From positions 2,400 through 26,885 of the forward strand of contig PMSP01000232.1 in assembly GCA_003168315.1 (NCBI GenBank): a stretch of DNA of 24,486 nucleotides. The letters are read 5' to 3'. Shown one piece after another: positions 1 to 5,488 of this stretch. Position numbers and translations under genes: made by a program. The number at the start of each line of letters is the position of its first letter. Position 1 is the first letter of the stretch. Below the pieces are notes generated by a model that was given only the letters and a program-made list of their open reading frames with translations, searched no databases and was not told where the DNA came from. Source of the stretch: Opitutaceae bacterium (GTDB lineage Bacteria; Verrucomicrobiota; Verrucomicrobiia; Opitutales; Opitutaceae).

Positions 1-36
1 GCGCCATCGTTAACGCGGATCAATTCAACGTTCGGC
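1..36 (+). repeat. attC site, right part only (cut by window start)
   Basis: The first 36 bases match the right arm of the intact attC sites further along and end in the R' core GTTCGGC (30-36). The cassette boundary is after the G at 30. This R' is the exact complement of the GCCGAAC core at 520-526, which closes the first cassette. Confidence 0.85.
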
Positions 37-43
37 AGGATCC

Positions 44-592
44 ATGGACGAATCCCAAGAATATCTCTTTAAAACGGTAGAGCCGTTTTTCTTTCGGAAC
101 AAAGAGTGGCACTGCGCCATCCGATTTTCCGAAAACCGCATTGAATATACTTGGAACGCCTGGGGCCTCGACGCCGAGACAGGTAAAAAAGCCTTTGTCC
201 GTTCTGAACTTGGACGAACATTGGGTGACTATTCAGGTTCTTCGCCGCTTCGAGCTAGCTACGGTCGGCTTCCTGGCACCTATCTAGTTCTGGCAATGTT
301 TTCGTATGCGTTGTTACCGTTGCCGTGGCGCTATTCGACATACGTTTTTTTGGCATTTTTTGCAGTTTCTTTGGTTCAAGTGCTCAGGAGCCTCCGCAGG
401 CGGGATTGGATTAAGATCAATACCTCGACTGGAAATGTGGCGGTCGCTGTGCAGGTCACTAAGTGGAGTAGTGATGAGCGCGATCGTTTCCGCCGGTCGT
501 ACTGCGAATTCATGAAAATGCCGAACCAATCGACGGATCCGGCGCTTGCGTCAGGCACGCCTGCTGCGGGGCAGCCGGCGCGCCATCCTTAG
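44..592 (+). CDS. Cassette 1: hypothetical membrane protein with attC-encoded C-terminal tail
   Basis: A 182-residue protein that I do not recognise. It starts at an ATG eight bases after the attC R' core; no strong ribosome binding site is visible. Residues 1-75 look soluble, with many aromatic and charged residues. Two hydrophobic segments follow at about 79-95 and 98-115, then a basic stretch (RSLRRRDW) and a soluble C-terminal part. From about residue 160 the coding sequence is the attC site itself, giving the tail NQSTDPALASGT... and ending at TAG 590-592. That stop straddles the junction with the inserted IS element, whose first two bases AG equal those of the uninterrupted attC, so the protein is unchanged by the insertion. 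The function is unknown; two-helix membrane proteins of this kind are common in cassettes. Confidence 0.7.
   Translation: MDESQEYLFKTVEPFFFRNKEWHCAIRFSENRIEYTWNAWGLDAETGKKAFVRSELGRTLGDYSGSSPLRASYGRLPGTYLVLAMFSYALLPLPWRYSTYVFLAFFAVSLVQVLRSLRRRDWIKINTSTGNVAVAVQVTKWSSDERDRFRRSYCEFMKMPNQSTDPALASGTPAAGQPARHP
520..590 (+). repeat. attC site, left 71 bp, interrupted by IS
   Basis: Begins with R'' GCCGAAC (520-526), complementary to R' at 30-36, and follows the family consensus up to CCATCCTT (583-590). The remaining 25 bp lie at 2065-2089. 71 + 25 = 96 bp, the length of the intact sites nearby. Confidence 0.9.
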
Positions 593-597
593 ATGAC

Positions 598-606
598 ATG
601 AAGCCG
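598..606 (+). repeat. IS left subterminal inverted repeat
   Basis: ATGAAGCCG, the exact reverse complement of 2053-2061. It lies 7 bp inside the left end and forms part of the outer arm of the hairpin at 602-639. Confidence 0.8.
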
Positions 607-639
607 ACAGGTGGCGGAAAATCCGCCAACCTGTCGGCT
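602..639 (+). other. Long hairpin at IS left end, next to the transposase start
   Basis: Bases 602-612 pair with 629-639 and 613-618 with 622-627: 17 base pairs with a single bulged A (628) and a 3-base loop. It overlaps the left inverted repeat and ends one base before the ATG at 641. In RNA it could block read-through translation or transcription from upstream cassettes; as DNA it may be part of the strand-exchange end. Neither role is shown. Confidence 0.75.
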
Positions 640-640
640 G

Positions 641-1726
641 ATGAACGCTAACAACACACAAAATAGTTCGAATCGTGCTCTCGTCGAGGCGGGAGTTACC
701 ATCAAGTTGGGGCTGGACGTCCACGCGGCCAAAATCGCTGTCTGCGTACAGGTTGACGGGGCGACGCCGCAGCCGTCGCAGCTAATGATAAGCGAGCGGG
801 TCTTGGGTTGGATCTCAGCCCTTCGACGAAAATATCCAGTGGCGCGCGTCGTTAGCTGCTACGAGGCGGGGCCGCTGGGCTACGCGCTGCACCGGCAGCT
901 GATCGCAGCGGGGATCGAGAACATCGTCGTTACGCCGCAGCGGCTGGACGTCGATGGACGGGGGCAGAAGACGGACCGTCTGGATGCACGTGCGCTGGTC
1001 GAGCGACTGGACCGCTACGTGGGAGGCAACCGCAACGCGCTTGGTGTTGTGCGGGTGCCGACGCCGCAAGAGGAGCAGGCTCGCTCACTGGTGCGCATGC
1101 GGACGCAGCTGTCGCGCACGCGCAGGAAGCACGAGGCCCGCGGCCGCAGCGTGATGCTGGCCCAGGGAATACGCGTGCAGGGACCCTGGTGGCGAAAGTC
1201 GGCGTGGGCCAAGCTCGCACCAACATTGCCCGAGTGGCTGCACAGGATCGTGGCAGTCTGGCAGAAGCTCGCGATTGAGGCGCACGAGGAGGAGCGCCAG
1301 GTGCGCAGCGAACTCGAGGCGTCGGCCCCGGCCGAATTGCCGCGAGGAGTGGGAGCCCTTACCTGGGTGACCCTGGCCCGCGAGATCCTCGACTGGAACC
1401 GCTTCAATAACCGCAGACAAGTGGCGAGCTACACCGGTCTCTGTCCCGGCATCAGCCAAAGCGGCGAGCGCACCCACTACCGCGGCATCAACCGCCACGG
1501 CAATCCTGCCGTCCGGCACGCCCTGGTGGAACTGGTGTGGCGACTTGTGCGCTGGCAGCCACAGTACCCGCCGGTGCGCAGCCTCGTCGACAAGAGCCTC
1601 TCGCCACGATCCAGGCGGAAGGCGGCGGTGGCTGCCGCCCGTCGCCTGGCCATCGACCTGTGGCGTCTCGCCACCGGGCGATCGACGCCGGAGCGCGTCG
1701 GGCTAACGGCGGCCTTTTCCGGCTGA
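641..1726 (+). CDS. IS110-family (IS1111 group) DEDD transposase
   Basis: A 361-residue transposase-recombinase of the IS110 family. The N-terminal RuvC-like DEDD domain shows GLDVH (Asp26), CYEAG (Glu75) and KTDRLDA (Asp112 and Asp115). The C-terminal Transposase_20 domain contains the helix-hairpin-like region and the motif ISQSGE with the expected catalytic Ser at about residue 274, followed by RGINRHGN. Length is normal for the family. I chose ATG 641 because the alternative GTG at 611 lies inside the 602-639 hairpin; the conserved protein begins only near residue 20 in either case. These enzymes cut and join through a serine intermediate and are guided by an RNA from the element's own non-coding end; in the IS1111 group that RNA lies downstream of the gene. 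The gene looks intact, so the element may be active. Confidence 0.95.
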   Translation: MNANNTQNSSNRALVEAGVTIKLGLDVHAAKIAVCVQVDGATPQPSQLMISERVLGWISALRRKYPVARVVSCYEAGPLGYALHRQLIAAGIENIVVTPQRLDVDGRGQKTDRLDARALVERLDRYVGGNRNALGVVRVPTPQEEQARSLVRMRTQLSRTRRKHEARGRSVMLAQGIRVQGPWWRKSAWAKLAPTLPEWLHRIVAVWQKLAIEAHEEERQVRSELEASAPAELPRGVGALTWVTLAREILDWNRFNNRRQVASYTGLCPGISQSGERTHYRGINRHGNPAVRHALVELVWRLVRWQPQYPPVRSLVDKSLSPRSRRKAAVAAARRLAIDLWRLATGRSTPERVGLTAAFSG

Positions 1727-1784
1727 CCTCGGGGTGCGGACAACGTCCTGAAACACCCTCCTGCGTTCTTTTCACTTTTCGACT

Positions 1785-1925
1785 TTGCGGCCACGGCGCG
1801 CGTGCGTGATCCGCGCTGGTCTTCAAGCTGAAGACCGTCAGTTAGATGGCACCGCTCGTGGCCGCTCCCCTTTATTCGCATACTCATTGTGTCCTTCTTT
1901 TGAAGGACGGATAGGAGCTTGAACC
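1785..1925 (+). ncRNA. Candidate bridge RNA (seekRNA) of the IS element; ends approximate
   Basis: Two guide-hairpin units lie in the non-coding right end. Unit 1: TGATCCGCGCT (1807-1817) is the exact reverse complement of attC bases 2065-2075 beginning at the insertion point. It is followed by a perfect 7-bp hairpin (1818-1824 with 1830-1836) and then GTTAG (1841-1845), which shares TTAG with the left target CCTTAG. Unit 2: a perfect 7-bp hairpin (1891-1897 with 1902-1908) is followed by ATAGGAG (1911-1917), identical to the right end plus core (2060-2066) or to the closed IS junction. TCAT (1884-1887) before this hairpin may pair with the left end but is weak. The order guide, hairpin, guide fits the target- and donor-binding loops of known bridge RNAs. 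Transcript ends and promoter are not determined. Confidence 0.7.
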
Positions 1926-2042
1926 GAGGCACACAGCTTCGCGTTAGGGGTGGCCAACGTTTCCCCGCAAAGTCGCCTGTACAACCAACCCTCCAAGAAC
2001 CATGCTTACAACATTCCGATGTCGATAGTCACAACTGTCCGC

Positions 2043-2048
2043 TTGACC
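2043..2048 (+). promoter_or_regulatory. Possible outward -35 element at IS right end
   Basis: TTGACC lies 16 bp from the right end. In a circular IS form it would be followed after 17 bases by GATGAC (592-597), a weak -10, so a junction promoter for the transposase is possible. No good -10 is seen in the integrated form. Confidence 0.35.
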
Positions 2049-2052
2049 TTTC

Positions 2053-2061
2053 CGGCTTCAT
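2053..2061 (+). repeat. IS right subterminal inverted repeat
   Basis: CGGCTTCAT, the exact reverse complement of 598-606, 3 bp from the right end of the element. Confidence 0.8.
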
Positions 2062-2064
2062 AGG

Positions 2065-2089
2065 AGCGCGGATCATTTCAACGTTAAGC
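2065..2089 (+). repeat. attC site, right 25 bp after the IS
   Basis: Continues the interrupted site begun at 520 and ends in R' GTTAAGC (2083-2089). This R' is the exact complement of GCTTAAC (2489-2495), which closes the next cassette. Confidence 0.88.
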
Positions 2090-2093
2090 CTTC

Positions 2094-2561
2094 GTGAAGC
2101 GTCGCATTTCCATTTTTCTGCTCTCTATTCCAGTTGGCGCGGCAGCGGGATATTTTTGCTCGTTCGTCATCGTCATGGAGTGCCTTACCTGGCCCCGGGT
2201 TTTTTCGCACCATGGCGAAATGAATTGGATGTTGGCCATTCAGTACTCGGCATTCGTCGCGATCACTATGGGAGCCATGCTCGGGGGAATTGTCCTTCCG
2301 ATTGCCTATCTCGCGATCCTTTGGCGTATCCCCGAAGGGAAAGTCGGCAGGGCTATCGGATGGATGTTTGTTTGGGTCTTGGCGCCGTCACTATTGATTT
2401 CTTTGGCTCAACAACTCGCAGCCTTTGTTGGCGCATTGGCATCGCTATTTGTATCTATCTTTTGGATTACGGCGCGATACACATGTTGGCTTAACCACTC
2501 AACGGATCCGACGTTGGCGTCTGGCACGGCTGGTGCAGAGCACCAGGCGCGCCATCCTTAG
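2094..2561 (+). CDS. Cassette 2: hypothetical four-helix membrane protein with attC-encoded tail
   Basis: A 155-residue protein starting at a GTG (2094), five bases after the attC core. Hydrophobic segments are at about 5-28 (FLLSIPVGAAAGYFCSFVIV), 45-75, 85-105 and 106-127, suggesting four membrane helices. I do not recognise a family. From about residue 132 the gene reads through the attC site, giving the tail NHSTDPTLASGTAGAEHQARHP, closely similar to the tail of the first cassette protein. The coding sequence ends at TAG 2559-2561. An overlapping frame starting inside the IS right end (1919) has no protein-like features and is not the gene. Any transcription probably comes from upstream or from the IS. 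Confidence 0.65.
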   Translation: MKRRISIFLLSIPVGAAAGYFCSFVIVMECLTWPRVFSHHGEMNWMLAIQYSAFVAITMGAMLGGIVLPIAYLAILWRIPEGKVGRAIGWMFVWVLAPSLLISLAQQLAAFVGALASLFVSIFWITARYTCWLNHSTDPTLASGTAGAEHQARHP

Positions 2562-2584
2562 CGCGGGTCATTTGAACGTTCGGC
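2489..2584 (+). repeat. attC site (96 bp)
   Basis: R'' GCTTAAC (2489-2495) to R' GTTCGGC (2578-2584). It carries CCTTAGCGCGGGTCA in the right arm, so it keeps the AG core used by the IS at the previous attC, with one mismatch to the IS guide. Confidence 0.93.
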
Positions 2585-2600
2585 AGAACAAGCGTAATCG

Positions 2601-2753
2601 GTGAACGCAGCGCCTAGCCGACCAGATTCTGCAATCGACGCCCGGTTGGAATGTCAACCGATCGCATCGAAGGTTAGACGCGTCAGAAGATTTCAAGAAC
2701 GGGTGATGGCGCTAGCATTGGCGTTCTTGCTTGTCTGGATCGGCTTCATGTAA
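2601..2753 (+). CDS. Cassette 3: possible 50-residue protein with one hydrophobic C-terminal segment
   Basis: This is the only reading frame of note in a cassette (2579-2968) otherwise without a convincing gene. It starts at GTG 2601 and ends at TAA 2751-2753. The first 35 residues are polar and basic (for example KVRRVRRFQERV) and the last 15 are MALALAFLLVWIGFM, a short membrane-type segment. A start at ATG 2706 would give only that 15-residue hydrophobic peptide. There is no clear ribosome binding site and no recognised family, so this may be a small membrane peptide or chance. Confidence 0.3.
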   Translation: MNAAPSRPDSAIDARLECQPIASKVRRVRRFQERVMALALAFLLVWIGFM

Positions 2754-2878
2754 CGCGCTCCTTCTCATTGCGGCGGCTCGGACTAGGATTCCTATGCCGC
2801 CACAGGGTCGTGGCAAGCTTGTGATTCGTTCTGTGTCGGCAAAACAGAGACCTCGCCAAAGGTCCCGAGCTTGAATAC
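2754..2878 (+). other. Non-coding remainder of cassette 3
   Basis: About 125 bp between the small frame and the attC site, with no reading frame of note on either strand. I see no RNA gene or promoter that I could defend. Confidence 0.4.
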
Positions 2879-2974
2879 GCCTAACCAATCATCGGAGACG
2901 ACGTTTGCCTCAGGCACGTCTCGTGCGGAGCACGAGCCGCGCCATCGTTAACGCGGATCATCTCAACGTTAGGC
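2879..2974 (+). repeat. attC site (96 bp)
   Basis: R'' GCCTAAC (2879-2885) to R' GTTAGGC (2968-2974). The R'' differs at one base from the complement of the R' (GTTCGGC) that opens this cassette. Confidence 0.93.
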
Positions 2975-2989
2975 CGCCCAATTTCTTCC

Positions 2990-3328
2990 ATGCAGTCGAA
3001 GGCATCCACAATTCCCGAATACATTTCGAGTCTCCCCTCCAAGGAACGGTCTGTCGTCGCAACCCTCGATAAGCTAGTTCGCTCGGTGGCTCCGAAGGGC
3101 TCGGGGAGCATGAAGTACGGCATGCCGACGTACGCGTTAGGGTCGCGTATCATTGCGTTCAACTCCCAGAAGAATTATTTCTCATTCTACGCCGACCCTA
3201 AGATTGTGATGCGCTACCGCACCGATTTGGAGGGTTTGGACGTTGGCAAGAGCTGCATTCGGTTCAGAAAAATCGAAGACGTGTCGTTAATGACATTGCG
3301 CAAAATCGTGAGCGATTGTGCGAAATGA
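2990..3328 (+). CDS. Cassette 4: DUF1801 (YdhG-like) domain protein
   Basis: A 112-residue protein that fits the DUF1801 family throughout. Visible family traits are the N-terminal IPEYISSLPSKERSVVATLDKLV, the central GSMKYGMPTYAL, AFNSQKNYFSFYAD, and the C-terminal GKSCIRFRKIEDVSLMTLRKIV. Length is normal for the family. The biochemical role of DUF1801 proteins is not established; the fold resembles iron-chaperone frataxin-like and YdhG proteins. Start ATG 2990 lies 16 bases after the attC core. The gene ends at TGA 3326-3328, 10 bases before its attC, so unlike the first two cassettes the attC is not translated. A second, more distant member of the family is at 6231-6665. Confidence 0.88.
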   Translation: MQSKASTIPEYISSLPSKERSVVATLDKLVRSVAPKGSGSMKYGMPTYALGSRIIAFNSQKNYFSFYADPKIVMRYRTDLEGLDVGKSCIRFRKIEDVSLMTLRKIVSDCAK

Positions 3329-3338
3329 ATAAAAAGGG

Positions 3339-3434
3339 GCCTAACCAATCGACGGATCCGACGCTTGCGTCAGGCACGCCTGCTGCGGGGCAGCCGGCGC
3401 GCCATCGTTAACGCGGATCAATTCAACGTTGGGC
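3339..3434 (+). repeat. attC site (96 bp)
   Basis: R'' GCCTAAC (3339-3345), the exact complement of R' at 2968-2974, to R' GTTGGGC (3428-3434). The inner boxes GGATCCG (left) and CGGATCA (right) can pair, as in a folded attC. Confidence 0.95.
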
Positions 3435-3456
3435 AGCAACCGTGGAATCTCATCAA

Positions 3457-3885
3457 ATGCGATTGTGGACTCTGCACCCGCAGTATCTTGACCCGAAAGG
3501 TCTGGTCGCAGCTTGGCGAGAGGCACTCCTCGCTCAAAAGGTTCTCGCTGGAGCCACCAGAGGTTATCGCAGCCATCCGCAGCTCATTCGCTTTCAGGCC
3601 CAGCCGGATTCGCTCGCAGCAATTGCTGCATTCTTAACGGGTCTGGCGGAGGAGGCAAATCGTCGCGGCTACCATTTTGATGTCTCTAAGATTTTGCATC
3701 GTGCAACTAAGGAGCGAATTTCAGAGACAAGGGGACAATTGCTCTTCGAGTGGAAGCATCTTCAAAAAAAGCTTCATGTGCGGGCGCCGCTAGCTGCTCG
3801 GAAGTTGCGGAAAATCACGGTGCCAAAGCCACATCCATTGTTCTCCGTGATTCCTGGGAACACAAGATCGTGGGAGAAGAGATGA
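3457..3885 (+). CDS. Cassette 5: pyrimidine dimer DNA glycosylase / endonuclease V-like protein
   Basis: A 142-residue protein resembling the family annotated as pyrimidine dimer DNA glycosylase (Pyr_excise domain). The start MRLWTLHPQYLDPKGLVAAW, then WREALLAQKVLAGATRGYRSHPQLIRF, the ANRRGYHFDVSKI segment, GQLLFEWKHLQKKL and the C-terminal PHPLFSVIPG all match what I remember of bacterial members. The family includes T4 endonuclease V, which removes UV-induced pyrimidine dimers, but these bacterial proteins are distant from it and the activity here is inferred. I chose ATG 3457 because homologues begin with MRLW; an in-frame GTG at 3442 would add five residues. The first 23 bases of the cassette are the leader. 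A DNA repair gene as a cassette could give a direct survival benefit. Confidence 0.75.
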   Translation: MRLWTLHPQYLDPKGLVAAWREALLAQKVLAGATRGYRSHPQLIRFQAQPDSLAAIAAFLTGLAEEANRRGYHFDVSKILHRATKERISETRGQLLFEWKHLQKKLHVRAPLAARKLRKITVPKPHPLFSVIPGNTRSWEKR

Positions 3886-3951
3886 CGTGAATCTCTTGGA
3901 AACTCCGTCTTTTTTCAGGAATATTCCTGTGTGCCATTCAAAAACAAGACT

Positions 3952-4047
3952 GCCTAACCAATCGTCGGAACCGACCCTTTCCTCAGTCACGCCTCCTGCG
4001 GGGCAGGAGTCGCACTTTCATTAGAGCGGTTCACTTCAACGTTAGGC
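3952..4047 (+). repeat. attC site (96 bp), slightly divergent
   Basis: R'' GCCTAAC (3952-3958) to R' GTTAGGC (4041-4047). The right arm differs from the others (TTAGAGCGGTTCAC). R'' has one mismatch to the complement of GTTGGGC at the cassette start. Confidence 0.9.
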
Positions 4048-4086
4048 AGATCCCCCGCCACACAATTCTAGTAAATCAAACGTAAT

Positions 4087-4551
4087 ATGAGAACTCTCAG
4101 ATGGGCAGTGATATCAATTTCGTTGGTCTTTGGCTGCTACGGTGAAACGGCGGAGGATCGCGCCTCGCTGCTCGAGACAACAGCTACTATCCGAGATGCA
4201 TTTGCACGGGGTGACGTTAATGCGATAGCAGCGCTGCATGACCCCGCGGTTGTGAAGTATTTCGGTGGCTCAAATGTTGTGCTCGGAAGAGAGAATTTGA
4301 TCAAGGGCCTTAACGAGACCTTTAAGAATTCGAAAATGGAGTTTATTGAGAATAAGGTTGAAAGCACGATGTTTCACGGTGACACAGCAGTAGAGACCAG
4401 CATTTTCGCGATTAGAGTGTCTTTTAAAGACGGACGTCCCGCAGTTGTATCTCGAGGACGGGCGATGGTTGTCTATGTCAAATCGGCGACTAGCCCGACT
4501 GGTTGGGTATCGATACGAGAAATGGCGCAAGCGGCGCCAGATGAAAAATAG
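4087..4551 (+). CDS. Cassette 6: secreted SnoaL-like / DUF4440 protein
   Basis: A 154-residue protein with an N-terminal export signal (MRTLRWAVISISLVFGCYG). LVFGC could be a lipobox, so it may be a lipoprotein in the envelope. The mature part looks like a small NTF2-fold domain of the SnoaL/DUF4440 type: TATIRDAFARGDVNAIAALHDPAVVKYF, then GRENLIKGLNETFKN and a beta-rich second half ending GWVSIREMAQA. Such domains bind small molecules or act as simple enzymes; no catalytic residues can be assigned and the function is unknown. The ATG at 4087 follows a 40-base leader after the attC core. The gene ends at TAG 4549-4551, one base before its attC. Confidence 0.75.
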   Translation: MRTLRWAVISISLVFGCYGETAEDRASLLETTATIRDAFARGDVNAIAALHDPAVVKYFGGSNVVLGRENLIKGLNETFKNSKMEFIENKVESTMFHGDTAVETSIFAIRVSFKDGRPAVVSRGRAMVVYVKSATSPTGWVSIREMAQAAPDEK

Positions 4552-4552
4552 T

Positions 4553-4648
4553 GCCTAACCAATCATCGGGCCCGACGTTTGCCTCAGGCACGTCTCGTGC
4601 GGGGCACGAGCCGCGCCATCGTTAACGCGGATCAATTCAACGTTCGGC
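4553..4648 (+). repeat. attC site (96 bp)
   Basis: R'' GCCTAAC (4553-4559), the exact complement of R' at 4041-4047, to R' GTTCGGC (4642-4648). Confidence 0.95.
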
Positions 4649-5061
4649 GAACATCAAAGTCCGGTCTGCCGCCAATCTCTGCCGTATTCCTTCCGCCGCT
4701 CGTTGCGCTTCCATTAGTGGCGCTTTTCCTCTCGATTGTTTTCAGGCGCGAACAGGGTAGCTTTATTCCCGGTGGGTCGATTCGGAAATTTGGACGCCTT
4801 TTATGCGTAGCGTATGGTTTTTTGCTTATCGCGCACGCGACTTACGGTGGCGTGATTTTCTGGCTGGCACGAAAGATAGGCGTGATCCACCTGCTTGCAT
4901 GGGTGGCTCTTTATTCAGGGGCGCCTCTCGTTATTGGGCTAATCGCGTCAAACACAACATCGGGAATGCGGGATGTCTCGGTTTACGTCGCAATCGTAGT
5001 TCTGATCAGTGGCGCATCGTGGTTTTTGATTAGAAACCAGCTAGGAATGCGACTATCTTAA
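4597..5061 (+). CDS. Cassette 7: hypothetical membrane protein whose frame opens inside the preceding attC
   Basis: The open frame encodes about four membrane helices: PPLVALPLVALFLSIVF, LLCVAYGFLLIAHATYGGVIFW, IHLLAWVALYSGAPLVIGLIA and VYVAIVVLISGASWFLI. I do not recognise a family. No ATG exists in the cassette part of the frame. The candidates are TTG 4579 and GTG 4597, both inside the attC of the previous cassette, or GTG 4717 within the first helix. With the attC start the N-terminus would be VRGTSRAIVNADQFNV, encoded by the recombination site. The start given is therefore uncertain, while the stop at 5059-5061 is firm. A cassette moved elsewhere would receive its N-terminus from whichever attC precedes it. 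Confidence 0.6.
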   Translation: MRGTSRAIVNADQFNVRRTSKSGLPPISAVFLPPLVALPLVALFLSIVFRREQGSFIPGGSIRKFGRLLCVAYGFLLIAHATYGGVIFWLARKIGVIHLLAWVALYSGAPLVIGLIASNTTSGMRDVSVYVAIVVLISGASWFLIRNQLGMRLS

Positions 5062-5077
5062 ATTCGATGACAATTAC

Positions 5078-5174
5078 GCCGAACCAATCATCGGATGCGA
5101 CGTTTGCCTCAGGCGCACCTCGTGCAGGGCAACCGCCGCGCCAGCCATAGGCGCGGATCAGTTCAACGTTCGGC
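5078..5174 (+). repeat. attC site (97 bp)
   Basis: R'' GCCGAAC (5078-5084), the exact complement of R' at 4642-4648, to R' GTTCGGC (5168-5174). It is one base longer than the others, with CCATAGGCGCGG in the right arm. Confidence 0.93.
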
Positions 5175-5195
5175 AATGCATGAGTCCCGTTTGTC

Positions 5196-5228
5196 TTGAC
5201 CTCTTGTCGAGTACTACTTAAGTAGCAC
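5196..5228 (+). promoter_or_regulatory. Probable promoter-operator of the toxin-antitoxin cassette
   Basis: TTGACC (5196-5201) is a good -35. Seventeen bases later TAAGTA (5219-5224) is a poor -10, inside the perfect palindrome CTACTTAAGTAG (5214-5225), which extends with one mismatch to 5211-5228. Type II antitoxins usually repress their own promoter at such a palindrome. Transcription from here would start close to the antitoxin ATG (5231), so the message may be nearly leaderless. Confidence 0.6.
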
Positions 5229-5230
5229 TT

Positions 5231-5488
5231 ATGAAAACGGAACTCGTGACCACTTTGAAAAGGCGGGCTACAAAGATTATCGCTAAGCTGCAGATCGAGC
5301 GAGATCCCATCCTAATCACGCAGCATGGAAAGCCGGCAGCATACTTGGTAGACGTTGCCTCTTACGATGAACTCAATCGCCGCCTTTCTGTTGTCGAGGG
5401 TATCGCACTAGGGGAGCAGGCCATCCGAGAAGGGCGGGTTTACACTCAAGTAGAAGCGAAGCGGCGCCTCTCGAAATGGCTAAAGTAG
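5231..5488 (+). CDS. Cassette 8: Phd/YefM-type antitoxin
   Basis: An 85-residue antitoxin of a type II toxin-antitoxin system. The N-terminal Phd/YefM DNA-binding fold is seen in MKTELVTTLKRRATKIIAKLQ followed by RDPILITQHGKPAAYLVDVASYDEL, the family signature. The C-terminal part (IREGRVYTQVEAKRRLSKWLK) should wrap the toxin. The protein neutralises the ParE-like toxin encoded next and probably represses the operon through the palindrome directly upstream. There is no ribosome binding site in the five bases between palindrome and ATG, consistent with leaderless translation. The gene overlaps the toxin gene by 13 bases, typical of a translationally coupled pair. Toxin-antitoxin cassettes are well known in chromosomal integrons, where they are thought to stabilise arrays and ensure expression from their own promoter. 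Confidence 0.92.
   Translation: MKTELVTTLKRRATKIIAKLQIERDPILITQHGKPAAYLVDVASYDELNRRLSVVEGIALGEQAIREGRVYTQVEAKRRLSKWLK

Larger units (their letters stand above)
591..2064 (+). mobile_element. IS110 family, IS1111 subgroup element inserted in attC (1,474 bp)
   Basis: Contains one DEDD transposase gene (641-1726) and a 338-bp non-coding right end. Subterminal inverted repeats ATGAAGCCG (598-606) and CGGCTTCAT (2053-2061) lie 7 bp and 3 bp from the ends, the asymmetric spacing I recall for the IS1111 group. Removing 591-2064 restores a 96-bp attC with the sequence CCTTAGCGCGG, as in the next attC at 2556-2566. There is no target duplication apart from an ambiguous shared AG (591-592 and 2065-2066), which is the probable 2-bp core. 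Insertion of IS1111-type elements specifically into attC is an established behaviour (the IS1111-attC group). The element is on the plus strand, with the transposase reading in the same direction as the cassettes. Confidence 0.92.

Noticed and set aside
1919..2494. 191-codon frame crossing the IS right end into cassette 2
   Set aside because: It overlaps the better membrane-protein frame at 2094 and has no protein-like pattern. The part inside the IS covers the candidate RNA and repeats.
3365..3637. 90-codon plus-strand frame from attC into cassette 5
   Set aside because: Out of frame with the glycosylase-like gene. Only the attC-encoded part resembles anything else.
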